NCBI GenBank assembly: GCA_017429505.1
Contig: JAFROW010000001.1
Coordinates: forward strand, 48,466-112,465
Source: Clostridia bacterium
GTDB taxonomy: Bacteria; Bacillota; Clostridia; TANB77; CAG-508
Direction of reading: 5' to 3'
DNA length: 64,000 bases
This document shows positions 9,209 to 18,245 of this stretch, piece after piece (positions within the stretch are counted from its first letter, which is position 1; the number at the start of each line of letters is the position of its first letter). The translations under genes and the position numbers were made by a program. The notes beneath the pieces were generated by a model. It was not told the origin of the DNA. It saw only the letters and a program-made list of their open reading frames with translations, and made no database searches.

Positions 9209-9969
9209 TACCTCGTCACCTCCACATATTTTTTTATTACTTCTTCAGCATCTCCATCCATCTCAATTTCTCCGTTGTATAACCATACAGCGCGATTGCA
9301 AAGTTTTTTTACAGATTCCATACTATGAGTTACAAAAACCATCGTCTTCCCTTGTTCTTTAAGTTCTAGCATTTTTTCAATACATTTATTTTGAAAATGC
9401 TCATCTCCTACAGATAAAATCTCATCAACAAGTAAAATATCTGCATTCACATTAATTGCAACTGCAAAAGCTAGTCTCATAAACATTCCTGAAGAATAAG
9501 TTCTAATTGGATTATCTATATAACTTTTTAGTTCAGAAAAATTAATAATCTCTTCAAGTCTTTCATCAATTTCTTTTCTTGTTAGCCCGAAAATTGAAGC
9601 ATTAAAATATATATTTTCTCTCCCCGAAAAATCAGGATGAAATCCTGCACCTAGCTCTAAAAGAGATGTTAGCTTTCCATTTACTTCAATTAATCCACTA
9701 TTAGGATACAAAATTTTTGTCATAAGTTTTAAAAGTGTAGATTTTCCGCTCCCATTTGTGCCAATTAATGCAACTGCTTCACCTTTTTTTATGTTTAAAT
9801 CTATTCCTTTTAAAACCTCTCTTCTTTCTTTTCTATTTCTCGATAAAAAAAGAAGCTTTTCTTTTATTGTATTAGCCTTGTCCAAATATACATTAAAATT
9901 TTTGTACACATCTTTTACGCAAATTGCGTATTGATTCATATTGTTATTCTTTATTTCAGATTCTTTCAT
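9208..9969 (-). CDS. ABC polysaccharide export ATP-binding protein (Wzt/TagH family)
   Basis: The cytoplasmic ATPase of the Wzm/Wzt exporter. Walker A GTNGSGKST lies at about residues 70-78, and the region after it holds LLELGAGFHPDFSGRENIY, typical of polysaccharide exporters. The signature is YSSGMFMRLAFA and Walker B is ILLVDEILSVGD. The protein stops soon after the ATPase fold, so there is no C-terminal carbohydrate-binding domain as in O9a-type Wzt. I chose the ATG at 9969 because GGAGG lies five bases upstream; upstream GTG and ATG codons overlap or abut that site. It opens the block of polysaccharide genes. Confidence 0.95.
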   Translation of the reverse strand: MKESEIKNNNMNQYAICVKDVYKNFNVYLDKANTIKEKLLFLSRNRKERREVLKGIDLNIKKGEAVALIGTNGSGKSTLLKLMTKILYPNSGLIEVNGKLTSLLELGAGFHPDFSGRENIYFNASIFGLTRKEIDERLEEIINFSELKSYIDNPIRTYSSGMFMRLAFAVAINVNADILLVDEILSVGDEHFQNKCIEKMLELKEQGKTMVFVTHSMESVKKLCNRAVWLYNGEIEMDGDAEEVIKKYVEVTR

Positions 9970-10126
9970 CATATCCTCCACAAGATATATGTATTTTTTG
10001 TATTTTTGTTATGTTTTACTAAAATAATGTCTTAAAACCAAACAACTTTTAATTCATTTATAAATATTTTCATCTTATGGATATTTTACCCAAAAATAAA
10101 ATTAATAAACAATGGCTTTAAATTGC

Positions 10127-10165
10127 GTGAGTGAAAAATTCCTCCGTCCCAAAAATCACTCACAC
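10127..10165. repeat. GGGACGGAGG repeat, copy 3
   Basis: On the minus strand, GTGAGTGA, a GGGACGGAGGAA core and TCACTCAC form a hairpin between the Wzt gene and the TIGR04086 gene. The core is on the minus strand at about 10143-10152. It overlaps the last codons of the TIGR04086 gene (stop at 10160). Confidence 0.65.
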
Positions 10166-10540
10166 ATTAACTCCTATAATACCACCAATTGCACCACATA
10201 GAATACCAATAGCCATCATAACTATTGAACCAGTATTTAATTCAAAATTTGCATTATTTACAACACTTGAAATTATATAGATTAAAAAAATATAAATTAA
10301 ACCAACTGCAATTCCTTTAATTATGCCATTTTTCTTAATTTTTCTAGTTGCAAAAAAACTTCCAACAAATATACTTATTCCTGTAACAGAAATTACAACA
10401 GGCTGAATTAAACTTTCACTTAAATTTGTGTATGTAAGAAGTGCTGAAAATACTGTTAAGCAAATAAGTGTGAAAATAATAGAAATTCCAACTCCTTTGA
10501 TTATTTTTGTTAATATATTATTTTTTTCAAACTTTTCCAT
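10160..10540 (-). CDS. TIGR04086 family membrane protein
   Basis: A 126-residue protein with four hydrophobic helices, the second pair ending in a glycine-rich GILCGAIGGIIGV segment. This length, helix layout and Gly-rich last helix fit the TIGR04086 membrane family found widely in Firmicutes, often near yajC/secDF. Its function is not established. The Shine-Dalgarno AGGAGAGG lies just before the ATG. The last codons run into a GGGACGGAGG repeat copy, so the C-terminus may have been altered by it. Confidence 0.75.
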   Translation of the reverse strand: MEKFEKNNILTKIIKGVGISIIFTLICLTVFSALLTYTNLSESLIQPVVISVTGISIFVGSFFATRKIKKNGIIKGIAVGLIYIFLIYIISSVVNNANFELNTGSIVMMAIGILCGAIGGIIGVNV

Positions 10541-10625
10541 CTAACCTCTCCTAAAAAATATTTATTATATTTATATTCAAAAAGATTAAAAATATATCTT
10601 TTAATTTATTTTTTGTAAGATTTCT

Positions 10626-10657
10626 AAAAACACTAGGCATTAAACCTAGTGTTTTTA
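10626..10657 (-). terminator. Intrinsic terminator, probably bidirectional
   Basis: AAAACACTAGG / CCTAGTGTTTT with a short loop and T-rich flanks on both sides. It follows the small gene at 10695-10889 on the minus strand. Confidence 0.75.
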
Positions 10658-10694
10658 TTATTGTTCTATATACAAAAATGGATTTCCTTTCCAT

Positions 10695-10889
10695 TTAACT
10701 TTGACTACCTATTAAAGCCCTTATGTATTCTTTGTCTTCTTCTGATAAATCATCTACTCCATATGTATCAACATATTTTTGTGTTATTTCTTTTAAAATT
10801 TCTTGTGTATCTCTTTTCAAAATTTCTTCATCAATATCATAAGGTAACGACTCTATAACCTTAACAAATTTTTCTCTTATTGGTGACAT
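10695..10889 (-). CDS. 64-aa acidic helical protein, unknown
   Basis: A strong AGGAGG ribosome site lies 8 bases before the ATG, and a terminator follows the gene, so this is likely a real small gene. The product is acidic and helix-prone, with RDTQEILKEITQKY and DLSEEDKEYIRALIG segments. The last segment resembles the C-terminal tail of some antitoxin-like small proteins, but I do not recognise a family and see no toxin partner next to it. It has no signal peptide or membrane helix. Confidence 0.6.
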   Translation of the reverse strand: MSPIREKFVKVIESLPYDIDEEILKRDTQEILKEITQKYVDTYGVDDLSEEDKEYIRALIGSQS

Positions 10890-11077
10890 TATAACAACCT
10901 CCTAGTCTATATCACTTTTAATACACCCAAATTATATCATTATTATAATTGTTTGTCTAGTATTTTTATTGTTTTTTCATTTCTCATCTTTCTTTTAATT
11001 GCTTACGCAATGAAATTCTAATTTTAGTAAATTTTTATAAATAAAATCTAAATCATATTCAAACATATTTGATTTAA

Positions 11078-11422
11078 TTAAATATTAATATAATTATTGA
11101 AATAATTATTCTTTTTTAAAATTCGAATAAAATCTTGTTTACAATTCATAATGCTAAACACAAATATCATCTTGCTCTTTTCTGAAATATAATACATAAT
11201 TCTATATGATGATTGCTTAGTCTTTTTATAAATAAGTTCTCGAAAACGTTTATCTATCATTTCTGGAATATATCTACCTATATATGGAGAATCTTCTAAA
11301 TCGTGAATTAACGAACGTATATTGTAGTTTGTTTCAATAGCATTTTTGAGAGAATAATTTAGGTTATAATAGTATATATCTAAAAGTTGTTCTCTAGCCA
11401 AATTTTCTACTTGTACTTTCAT
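11078..11422 (-). CDS. ParE/RelE-type toxin
   Basis: A 114-residue basic protein: LAREQLLDIYYYN (helix 1 of the RelE/ParE fold), SPYIGRYIPE, FRELIYKKTKQSSYRIMYYI (strands 2-3) and MIFVFSIMNCKQDF. This order fits the plasmid-stabilisation ParE family, whose members poison gyrase or translation. Its start overlaps the antitoxin gene by 29 bases, as expected for a coupled toxin-antitoxin operon. The exact target cannot be read from the sequence. The C-terminal tail (about 12 residues, Asn-rich) is longer than usual. Confidence 0.8.
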   Translation of the reverse strand: MKVQVENLAREQLLDIYYYNLNYSLKNAIETNYNIRSLIHDLEDSPYIGRYIPEMIDKRFRELIYKKTKQSSYRIMYYISEKSKMIFVFSIMNCKQDFIRILKKNNYFNNYINI

Positions 11423-11618
11423 ATAATGCTTCCATTTCTCTGTCCAATTCTTCCAAACTAATTCCTTTACCTTGATTTATATCATTTACTCCTTTTGCAA
11501 TTCCAATTAAAACATATAAATCATATAATGAACCTGAAAAAGTTCCATCATCTGTTGAAGCTTTTTTTAAAAGTTCAACTAAGTTTTCAATTTCGATTTT
11601 TTCTTGTTCTTTATTCAT
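11394..11618 (-). CDS. Antitoxin of the ParE-type pair
   Basis: About 74 acidic residues ending GISLEELDREMEALYESTSRKFG, a C-terminal helix typical of antitoxins that wrap a RelE/ParE toxin. The N-terminal half (IENLVELLKKAS) should hold the dimerisation and DNA-binding region. The ATG at 11618 is chosen because AGAGGA is 9 bases upstream; the in-frame ATG at 11627 touches that site. The gene precedes and overlaps the toxin, and pairs of this type usually repress their own promoter. Confidence 0.75.
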   Translation of the reverse strand: MNKEQEKIEIENLVELLKKASTDDGTFSGSLYDLYVLIGIAKGVNDINQGKGISLEELDREMEALYESTSRKFG

Positions 11619-11807
11619 ACAGCTCATTCCTCTTTTCTATTTAAATTTACATTCCTTGCAAATAAAATCTTTATTTTATTTTTACTTAATGTTGCATATC
11701 TACTTTAGGAGATTCGTCGTGTTTCCTATTAATATTTACGTATTAATAGCACTTATCACTTTTAATATACCTAAATTATATCATCTTTATTTTCTTTTGT
11801 CTAGCTT

Positions 11808-11878
11808 TTTTTACAAAAATTTCCAACTTTTCATCGCAAATTTCGACATTTTTCGGCTTCAGAGTATTATTCTTTAAT
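11808..11878. repeat. AT-rich intergenic repeat, copy A
   Basis: A stretch containing CAACTTTTCATCGCAAATTT, CGACATTTTTCG and TATTCTTTRAT matches 16627-16710 in the same orientation with few changes. A shorter piece (TTCGACATTTTTC) recurs near 1408-1420. It has no coding potential. Confidence 0.6.
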
Positions 11879-12291
11879 CAGTGCATTTTGCTATGTTTTC
11901 GCTGTTTTCAAGATGTTGATAACCCTAACACTTTCAATTTAAATCTTATGAAAAAAAGAATAATAAGCGTTTTTGCAATTTTTTAGTAAAAATTTTCCAT
12001 AATAATTCAAGTAAAATCCTTTTGTATTCGTATTTGCAGGCGTTTACAGATTTCTCTTTTTCTATAAATATCTAACTTAAAGAAAAGAATAGACAAAAAT
12101 CAGCAGAAATTCACAATTGAACTCCTGCTATTTTTTATTAATTATTCTATTTCTTTTTAGAATTCTATTATTTATATTTCTTTTACAAAGTATTCTTCAA
12201 ATCCCTTGAAAAGAACCATAGGTCTTATGTAGATTACTATAGAAAAAATGCAAGAAAATTCTTTGCTTTTTCAGAACTTTTAACAAAACTC
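11879..12291. other. Intergenic gap upstream of murC
   Basis: AT-rich sequence with stops in all frames. I see no gene, RNA or strong hairpin; only the murC promoter begins at its right edge. Confidence 0.6.
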
Positions 12292-12320
12292 TTGAAAAAT
12301 TCATAAGATAAGTATATAAT
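12292..12320 (+). promoter_or_regulatory. Sigma-A type promoter of murC
   Basis: TTGAAA at 12292-12297 and TATAAT at 12315-12320 with a 17-bp spacer. Transcription would begin near 12327, leaving a 135-nt leader before murC. Confidence 0.75.
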
Positions 12321-12374
12321 TTAGAAAAAAACAAAAAAGCGTGACAATAGAGATTCATTCTTAATTGAATTAAA

Positions 12375-12403
12375 TTTCAACATAATTCGACAAAAACGTG
12401 TCG
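12375..12403 (+). promoter_or_regulatory. murC leader element shared with the RluB-type gene
   Basis: The 12375-12403 segment (ACATAATTCGACAAAAACGT core, with stem TCGACA / TGTCGA) also occurs, with one base missing, on the minus strand at 21192-21220. In both places it lies upstream of a gene in the same orientation. It may be a leader element or a dispersed repeat. Confidence 0.4.
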
Positions 12404-12461
12404 ATATAGAATGATAAAAAACCAGTCCCAAATGCACTGGTCAAATCGAAAGGAGACTATT

Positions 12462-13841
12462 ATGCCAAACATAGAAAGATTAAAAAAATATAATAAAATA
12501 CATATGGTAGGAATTGGTGGAGTAAGCATGAGCGGAATTGCTGAAATACTAGTTAATTGGGGATTTACTGTTACAGGAAGTAATAATGTAGAAAATGAGA
12601 ATACAAAAAAATTAGAAAAAGCTGGAATTAAGGTATTTATAGGACACAATGCTGAAAATGTTGTAGGAAGTGATGTGGTAGTTCATACTGCAGCGGTTAA
12701 AGATGATAATATAGAACTTAAAACAGCTAAAAATCTTGAAATCCCTACTGTTGAAAGAGCAGACTTTTTAGGAGAAATTACAAGATGTTTTTCAGACACA
12801 ATTACAATCGCAGGAACACATGGAAAAAGTACCACTACTTCAATGGTATCTCTTTGCTTTTTAGAAGCAAATCAAGATCCAAGTATTCAAGTTGGAGCTG
12901 ACCTTTCTCAAATAGATGGAAACTACAAAGTTGGAAATAGTGAACATTTTATTATTGAGTCTTGCGAATATGTAGAAAGCTTTTTAAAATTTAGTCCAAA
13001 ATCAGAAATTATTTTAAATATAGATAATGATCATCTTGACTACTTTAAAACTTTTGAAAATGTAAAAAATGCATTTGTTAAATATGTAAAACTATTACCA
13101 GATGATGGAATTTTAGTTGTAAATGGTGATGATAAAAATTGTTTAGATTTACCTCAGTACACACATGCTAAAGCTTTAACTTATGGAATTACAAATAAAA
13201 ATGTTGACTTTTTTGCAGTAAACATCGTTTTTGACAATGATGGATTTCCTGAATTTGATGTTTATTCACATGATAAATTTTACGAAAGAATCAAGCTTCA
13301 TGTTCCAGGAATGCACAATGTTTTAAATGCTTTAGGATGTATTGCTTTATGTAATGAATATGGATTAAATTCAAAAGATATTAAAAATGGTCTCGCTAAA
13401 TTTACAGGTGTTGGACGTAGATTTGAATTTAAAGGTAAAGTTAATAATGCTAGTGTTTATGATGATTATGGACATCACCCTACCGAAATAATTGCAACTG
13501 CAAAAGCTTTGATGAACAAAAAATACAATGAATCTTGGGTTGTCTTCCAACCACACACATATAGCAGAACTAAGCTTTTGATGGATGATTTTGCAAAGGC
13601 ACTACTTAATTTTGACAATATTATTGTTTTGGATATATATGCAGCTCGAGAGACAAATACATATAATGTTTCATCACAAGATTTAGCAGATAAAATAAAA
13701 TCTCTTGGAAAAAATGCTATATATATAAAAGATTTTGATGAATGTGTTTCTTACTTAAAATCACATGTTAAGGAAAATGATATTGTTATTACTCAAGGAG
13801 CTGGCACAATTACAGAAATAGGCGGAAAATTAGTTCAATAG
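12462..13841 (+). CDS. murC: UDP-N-acetylmuramate--L-alanine ligase
   Basis: Cytoplasmic Mur ligase adding L-Ala to UDP-MurNAc in peptidoglycan synthesis. MVGIGGVSMSGIAEIL is the N-terminal nucleotide-binding start, GTHGKSTTTS near residue 109 is the ATP loop, and NIDNDHLDYF and DDYGHHPTEI are central and C-terminal Mur ligase motifs. The 459-residue length is usual. I chose the ATG at 12462 because AAAGGAGA precedes it by 6 bases; an ATG at 12411 has no ribosome site and lies in the leader. A class B PBP follows 67 bases downstream, forming a wall-synthesis unit. Confidence 0.97.
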   Translation: MPNIERLKKYNKIHMVGIGGVSMSGIAEILVNWGFTVTGSNNVENENTKKLEKAGIKVFIGHNAENVVGSDVVVHTAAVKDDNIELKTAKNLEIPTVERADFLGEITRCFSDTITIAGTHGKSTTTSMVSLCFLEANQDPSIQVGADLSQIDGNYKVGNSEHFIIESCEYVESFLKFSPKSEIILNIDNDHLDYFKTFENVKNAFVKYVKLLPDDGILVVNGDDKNCLDLPQYTHAKALTYGITNKNVDFFAVNIVFDNDGFPEFDVYSHDKFYERIKLHVPGMHNVLNALGCIALCNEYGLNSKDIKNGLAKFTGVGRRFEFKGKVNNASVYDDYGHHPTEIIATAKALMNKKYNESWVVFQPHTYSRTKLLMDDFAKALLNFDNIIVLDIYAARETNTYNVSSQDLADKIKSLGKNAIYIKDFDECVSYLKSHVKENDIVITQGAGTITEIGGKLVQ

Positions 13842-13908
13842 ACTATGTTAAAAATAGATGAAAAACTAGAATAATAAAGCACTATAACCTAAATAGGAGG
13901 AAAGTTAG

Positions 13909-15765
13909 TTGAATAAACAGCCAAAAAAGAAAAAAAAATTAGTCAAAGTTACTCGAATAAAAAAAAATACAGATGTTCAAAATATAATACCTAATAGAAG
14001 ATTAAAAAACATGCTTATTGTTATTATCATTTTGTTTGTTCTTTTAATGTCAAGGTTATTCTTTTTGCAAGTAGTAGATGGTGAACATTTAACAAACCTT
14101 GCTGTAAACCAACAAACAACAAGTGAAATTATTAGCAGTAAGCGTGGAAATATTTATGATTCAACAGGTGTAACTTTAGCTAAAAGTGAAACTGTAGATA
14201 CAATTTCTATCAATCCCAATAAAATAGTAAAGAAAAAGCCTGAAGATACAAAAGCATATAAAGAACTTGTAGCAAAAGGTCTTTCAGAAATATTTAAGCT
14301 AGACTATAATGAAACTTTATCTAAAGTTAACAGTACAGCTTCAGTTGAAACTATCATAAAAAAAGTTGAAGAAGATAAAGTAAATGAACTAAAAAAATGG
14401 ATTAAAGAAAATAAAATTGGAGTTGGAATAAATATTGATGAAGACACCAAAAGATATTATCCATTAAATACCGTAGCTTCTCAAGTTGTTGGTGTATGTG
14501 GTTCGGATAATCAAGGATTAAGCGGGATTGAATATTCCTATGATTCAATTTTAAAAGGTGTATCAGGTCAAATAACAACTTCAACAGATGCTGCAAATGG
14601 AGAAATTCCAAACTCTGTAGAATCTTTTGTAGAAGCTAAAGATGGCTATAATTTAAATCTTACAATAGATGTAAAAATTCAAAGTATAGTAGAAAAATAT
14701 CTAAAAAAAGCAGCTGAAAGTAACAAATGCTCAAGAGGTGGAAATTGCATAATTATGGATCCTTCTAATGGACATATATTAGCTATGGCTTCATATCCAT
14801 ATTATAACTTAAATGACCCCTACACCCCTACTTCATATTACGCAGATGATTGGGATAAACTAAGTAAAGAAGAGAAATCTAAAAGAATCTATAGTATGTG
14901 GAAAGTTCGCTCGGTCTCTGAAATGTATGAACCAGGATCTGTATTTAAATTAATTACAGCCTCAACAGCATTGGAAGAAAATATCACTTCAACCAATAAA
15001 AATGGAGACTTTTATTGTACAGGTATGCAACATGTTGGAGATAAAGACATTTCATGTTGGTCATCACATCCACATGGAAGTCAAACTTTAACAAATGCTC
15101 TTGAGAATTCTTGCAATCCTGCTTTAATGCAATTAGGTAAAAGAATTGGAGCAACTACCCTTTATAAATATTATAATGCATTTGGATTTTTCGACAAAAC
15201 TAATGTAGGGCTATCTGGTGAAGAAAAAGGAAAATTTCATAAATTAGAAGATGTTGGTCCTGTTGAACTTGCAACAATGTCTTTTGGACAACGTTTTACA
15301 ATTACCCCTCTTCAAATGGCAACAGCATTATGTGCAGTAGTTAATGGTGGATATTTAATAGAACCTACTATAGTAAAATCAATGTCAAATCCAGATACAG
15401 GCGAAACAATAAATACAGAAACTAAATATGTAAGACAAGTTATATCTTCTCAAACATCTAATCAAATGAGAGAAATAATGCAATCTGTTGTTATAAATGG
15501 AACTGGTAAAAAAGCAGCTGTTAAAGGTTATTCTGTTGGTGGAAAATCTGGTACCTCTGAACCTCCTGTCGGTAACAAAGAAGCAGGTTATGTTGCATCT
15601 TTTGCAGCAATTTCTCCTGTAGAAAATACAAAATTAGTAGTTTTAGTTACTTTATATGATCCTCATGGTACTAGTCACCAAGGTGGAACAGTTGCAGGAC
15701 CTGTAGCAGGACAAATACTTTCTGAAGTATTACCTTACTTAGGAATTGAACCTGATCAAAAATAA
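13909..15765 (+). CDS. Class B penicillin-binding protein (FtsI/SpoVD-like transpeptidase)
   Basis: A 618-residue membrane-anchored D,D-transpeptidase. A Lys-rich cytoplasmic tail precedes one membrane helix (about residues 34-54). The PBP dimerisation domain contains SKRGNIYDSTGVTLAKS, and the transpeptidase domain has SVFK at 344-347, SCN and KSGT. No PASTA domain follows, unlike canonical SpoVD, so the choice between septal FtsI and SpoVD is open. The start is TTG at 13909, supported by AGGAGGAAAG. The protein lies downstream of murC and ends at a strong terminator. Confidence 0.93.
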   Translation: MNKQPKKKKKLVKVTRIKKNTDVQNIIPNRRLKNMLIVIIILFVLLMSRLFFLQVVDGEHLTNLAVNQQTTSEIISSKRGNIYDSTGVTLAKSETVDTISINPNKIVKKKPEDTKAYKELVAKGLSEIFKLDYNETLSKVNSTASVETIIKKVEEDKVNELKKWIKENKIGVGINIDEDTKRYYPLNTVASQVVGVCGSDNQGLSGIEYSYDSILKGVSGQITTSTDAANGEIPNSVESFVEAKDGYNLNLTIDVKIQSIVEKYLKKAAESNKCSRGGNCIIMDPSNGHILAMASYPYYNLNDPYTPTSYYADDWDKLSKEEKSKRIYSMWKVRSVSEMYEPGSVFKLITASTALEENITSTNKNGDFYCTGMQHVGDKDISCWSSHPHGSQTLTNALENSCNPALMQLGKRIGATTLYKYYNAFGFFDKTNVGLSGEEKGKFHKLEDVGPVELATMSFGQRFTITPLQMATALCAVVNGGYLIEPTIVKSMSNPDTGETINTETKYVRQVISSQTSNQMREIMQSVVINGTGKKAAVKGYSVGGKSGTSEPPVGNKEAGYVASFAAISPVENTKLVVLVTLYDPHGTSHQGGTVAGPVAGQILSEVLPYLGIEPDQK

Positions 15766-15824
15766 ATTGCAGAACCATTCGTCATAAATTTGATTATTCT
15801 ATACATCAGCACATTAATATACAT

Positions 15825-15864
15825 AAAGCCTCAAATACAATCATTGTATTTGAGGCTCTTTACG
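15825..15864 (+). terminator. Terminator of the murC-PBP unit
   Basis: GCCTCAAATACAA / TTGTATTTGAGGC is a 13-bp stem with a short loop followed by CTTTA. It ends the plus-strand unit facing the minus-strand gene at 15901. Confidence 0.8.
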
Positions 15865-15900
15865 TCCCATATTATTATTATATCTTCTCGTAATACTTTT

Positions 15901-16428
15901 TTAATACATTTTCTTTCCTATGAACAAGATATCATTATCACCAACCTCTAAACTCCCTAACCACCTTTCTTTTTGATTTTTTTCTAAAAATTTTTTTAAT
16001 TCAACTAAGCTCACTTCAGCACAATAATTTAGCCTTGAATCAATAGTAAGTAATAAGCTACTTACATTTTCTTCAGACATAATTTGAGTAATAATAGCTT
16101 TTTGAACAGCATTTTCTATTTCCCTTTCTTTGTTTTGTAAATACTCTTCATACAAAATTGACCAAAAACAGAATATAGATTCTTTTATTTTTCCACCTTT
16201 TATAAGTCTTAAATAAACTTCTTCTCTGTCACTATTTTTAAATAATATTTTAGCTTTTAATAAAGAAAAATCATATTCTATAATACTTTCGAAATGTTCT
16301 ATTCCTTCAATATCAACATTGTCTATTTCCTTTTTTAAAATTCCTTCTAATAGTGACTTTATGTTTTCTTTTGACAATTCCTTTTTATTGGTACATACAA
16401 AATCATTTCCTATAAGGCATTCCCCCAA
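15901..16428 (-). CDS. Unknown protein lacking a normal start, possibly 5'-truncated
   Basis: About 175 residues, acidic, with a helical middle (YEEYLQNKEREIENAVQKAI) and a C-terminal SLEVGDNDILFIGKKM. I do not recognise a family. The only in-frame start is TTG at 16428, without a ribosome site. The frame continues upstream another 21 codons (AESLNKFKNEKFIVLGE) to a stop, with no ATG or GTG, so the true N-terminus appears lost or the gene is decaying. It lies alone between the PBP terminator and a repeat-bearing gap. Confidence 0.5.
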   Translation of the reverse strand: MGECLIGNDFVCTNKKELSKENIKSLLEGILKKEIDNVDIEGIEHFESIIEYDFSLLKAKILFKNSDREEVYLRLIKGGKIKESIFCFWSILYEEYLQNKEREIENAVQKAIITQIMSEENVSSLLLTIDSRLNYCAEVSLVELKKFLEKNQKERWLGSLEVGDNDILFIGKKMY

Positions 16429-16626
16429 TACAATAAATTTCTCATTTTTGAATTTGTTTAAAGATTCTGCAAAAAAATACTATTATGCTTACACAAATAA
16501 AACAAGATAAAATATTTTGACAAAATGAGTTATAACTCTCATAAAATGTTTGTAATGTGATTAAAATTTATTACAAACTAAAATTATATAATTCTTTATA
16601 TAGTATAAAACCTTTTTTCAATTTTG

Positions 16627-16710
16627 TCAAGTTTTTTTACAATTTTTTCCAAACTTTTCATCGCAAAATCTGACATTTTTCGACTTTTTCAAATATTGGT
16701 ATTCTTTGAT
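16627..16710. repeat. AT-rich intergenic repeat, copy B, in a 540-bp gap
   Basis: This copy matches 11808-11878 (TTTTCATCGCAAAATCTGAC, CATTTTTCGAC, TATTCTTTGAT). The rest of the gap 16429-16966 shows only AT-rich sequence with TATAAT-like strings and no convincing gene or spaced promoter. Confidence 0.6.
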
Positions 16711-16966
16711 TTTTTTTATAATAAATATTTTTCCACTACAAGACTTATTCAATTATAATAATTAGTTACAATTTTTTCACATTTTTTTCACAAAACTATT
16801 GTATTATTAAAGAGAATTAGATATATTATATATGTATGATTTGAAAAATTTGCTATAATTTTCGTTTCACATCTACGAAAAATATACAACGTTTTCTGAA
16901 ATATAATTCAGAAAATTTTTCGAATTAATTCATATTGTATGTTTACAACGAAAGGAAGTAATTAAA

Positions 16967-18199
16967 ATGGATAATAATTTTAAAAATGTATTTGACGAAA
17001 ATTATGAAAGGAAAAGTTCTTATGGATTTAAAAATAAGGTAGTTGTGCCATTCGTAAGTGGCGTGCTGGGATGTAGTTTGGTTATTGGAACATGTTTTGG
17101 AGTTCCTCAGATAAAATCTAAAATTTTAGGAACAACATCCACGCCTACATCTTCTTCTGCAAGTTCTTTATCAGACACTCATGCTGGAACTGTAGATTTT
17201 GTATCTTTAGCATCATATTCAGATACAGCTGTTTATGCAGCAAATAAAATCTTACCTTCAATAGTTGGTATAGAAGTTACATATAATGTAACACAACATT
17301 CTATATTTGATTTTTTCGGAGATAGCTCTCAAACTACATCAGAGGCAACTGCTTCAGGTTCAGGAATTATAATAAGTGAAGACGGCTATATTTTAACCAA
17401 TAATCATGTTGTTGGTTCAAAATCAACCAGTCAATTTTATAATATATCAGAAGCTACTTCTGTAAAAGTCACTTTAAGTTCTGGCGACAATAAAACATAT
17501 GATGCAAAAATCATAGGAAAAGATTCTAAAACAGATTTAGCTGTTTTAAAAATAGAAGCCACAGGTCTTACAAAAGCAGAATTCGCAAATTCAGATTCAG
17601 TTAAAATTGGAGAATTTACAATGGCTGTTGGAAATCCTCTAGCTCTTGGAACTACAATTACTTGTGGAGTTGTAAGTGCCGTAAACAGAGAAGTTGATGA
17701 TGGTGAAAAAAATAAATTTAAATGTATTCAAACAGATGCAGCTATCAACTCAGGAAATAGTGGTGGAGCATTAGTAAATAGTAAAGGTCAAGTTATTGGA
17801 GTAAACACTCTTAAAGTTTCTAGTACAGGTGTTGAAGGAATTGGATTTGCTATTCCTATTAACTCAACATTAAATGTAATTGAAGAATTAAAAACTTATA
17901 GCAAAGTTAGAAGACCATATATCGGTATTGATGGAAGAAACTTAACAGAAGATATTGCAAAAACACATAATCTAGTAGTAGGAGTTTATGTATCTACTGT
18001 TGATCAATTCTCTGCTGCAGAAAAAGCAGGTATAAAAATTGGAGATGTAATTACTGCTATTGATGGAACAGAAATTAAAACAAAGGATGAATTAAATGAA
18101 ATAAAAAATAAACACAAAATTGGAGATACAATTACTTTAAAAATATTTAGAGATGGAAAATCATTGGAGGTTCAACTTAAATTAGGAGAATCAAACTAA
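16967..18199 (+). CDS. HtrA/DegP-like membrane-anchored serine protease
   Basis: A 410-residue surface quality-control protease. A short cytoplasmic tail is followed by one membrane helix (about residues 26-48) and a Ser/Thr-rich linker. The trypsin-like domain has catalytic His147 (TNNHVV), Asp190 (SKTDLAVLK) and Ser265 (NSGNSGGAL). One C-terminal PDZ domain begins around RPYIGIDGRNL. This is the usual layout of Gram-positive HtrA. A Shine-Dalgarno GAAAGGAAG lies before the ATG, and a terminator follows directly. It is convergent with a small Cys-rich gene and a sortase gene. Confidence 0.95.
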   Translation: MDNNFKNVFDENYERKSSYGFKNKVVVPFVSGVLGCSLVIGTCFGVPQIKSKILGTTSTPTSSSASSLSDTHAGTVDFVSLASYSDTAVYAANKILPSIVGIEVTYNVTQHSIFDFFGDSSQTTSEATASGSGIIISEDGYILTNNHVVGSKSTSQFYNISEATSVKVTLSSGDNKTYDAKIIGKDSKTDLAVLKIEATGLTKAEFANSDSVKIGEFTMAVGNPLALGTTITCGVVSAVNREVDDGEKNKFKCIQTDAAINSGNSGGALVNSKGQVIGVNTLKVSSTGVEGIGFAIPINSTLNVIEELKTYSKVRRPYIGIDGRNLTEDIAKTHNLVVGVYVSTVDQFSAAEKAGIKIGDVITAIDGTEIKTKDELNEIKNKHKIGDTITLKIFRDGKSLEVQLKLGESN

Positions 18200-18207
18200 T
18201 TTTTTGT

Positions 18208-18241
18208 AAAGGCTATAGACTTAAAAAGTCTATAGCCTTTA
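18208..18241 (+). terminator. Bidirectional terminator after htrA-like gene
   Basis: AAAGGCTATAGACTT / AAGTCTATAGCCTTT is a 15-bp stem with a 3-nt loop. It lies between the ends of two convergent genes and can serve both. Confidence 0.85.
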
Positions 18242-18245
18242 ACTT

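Noticed and set aside
12377-12649. Minus-strand 90-aa ORF over the murC start
   Set aside because: It overlaps murC coding and leader sequence, has no ribosome site and is out of line with the promoter.
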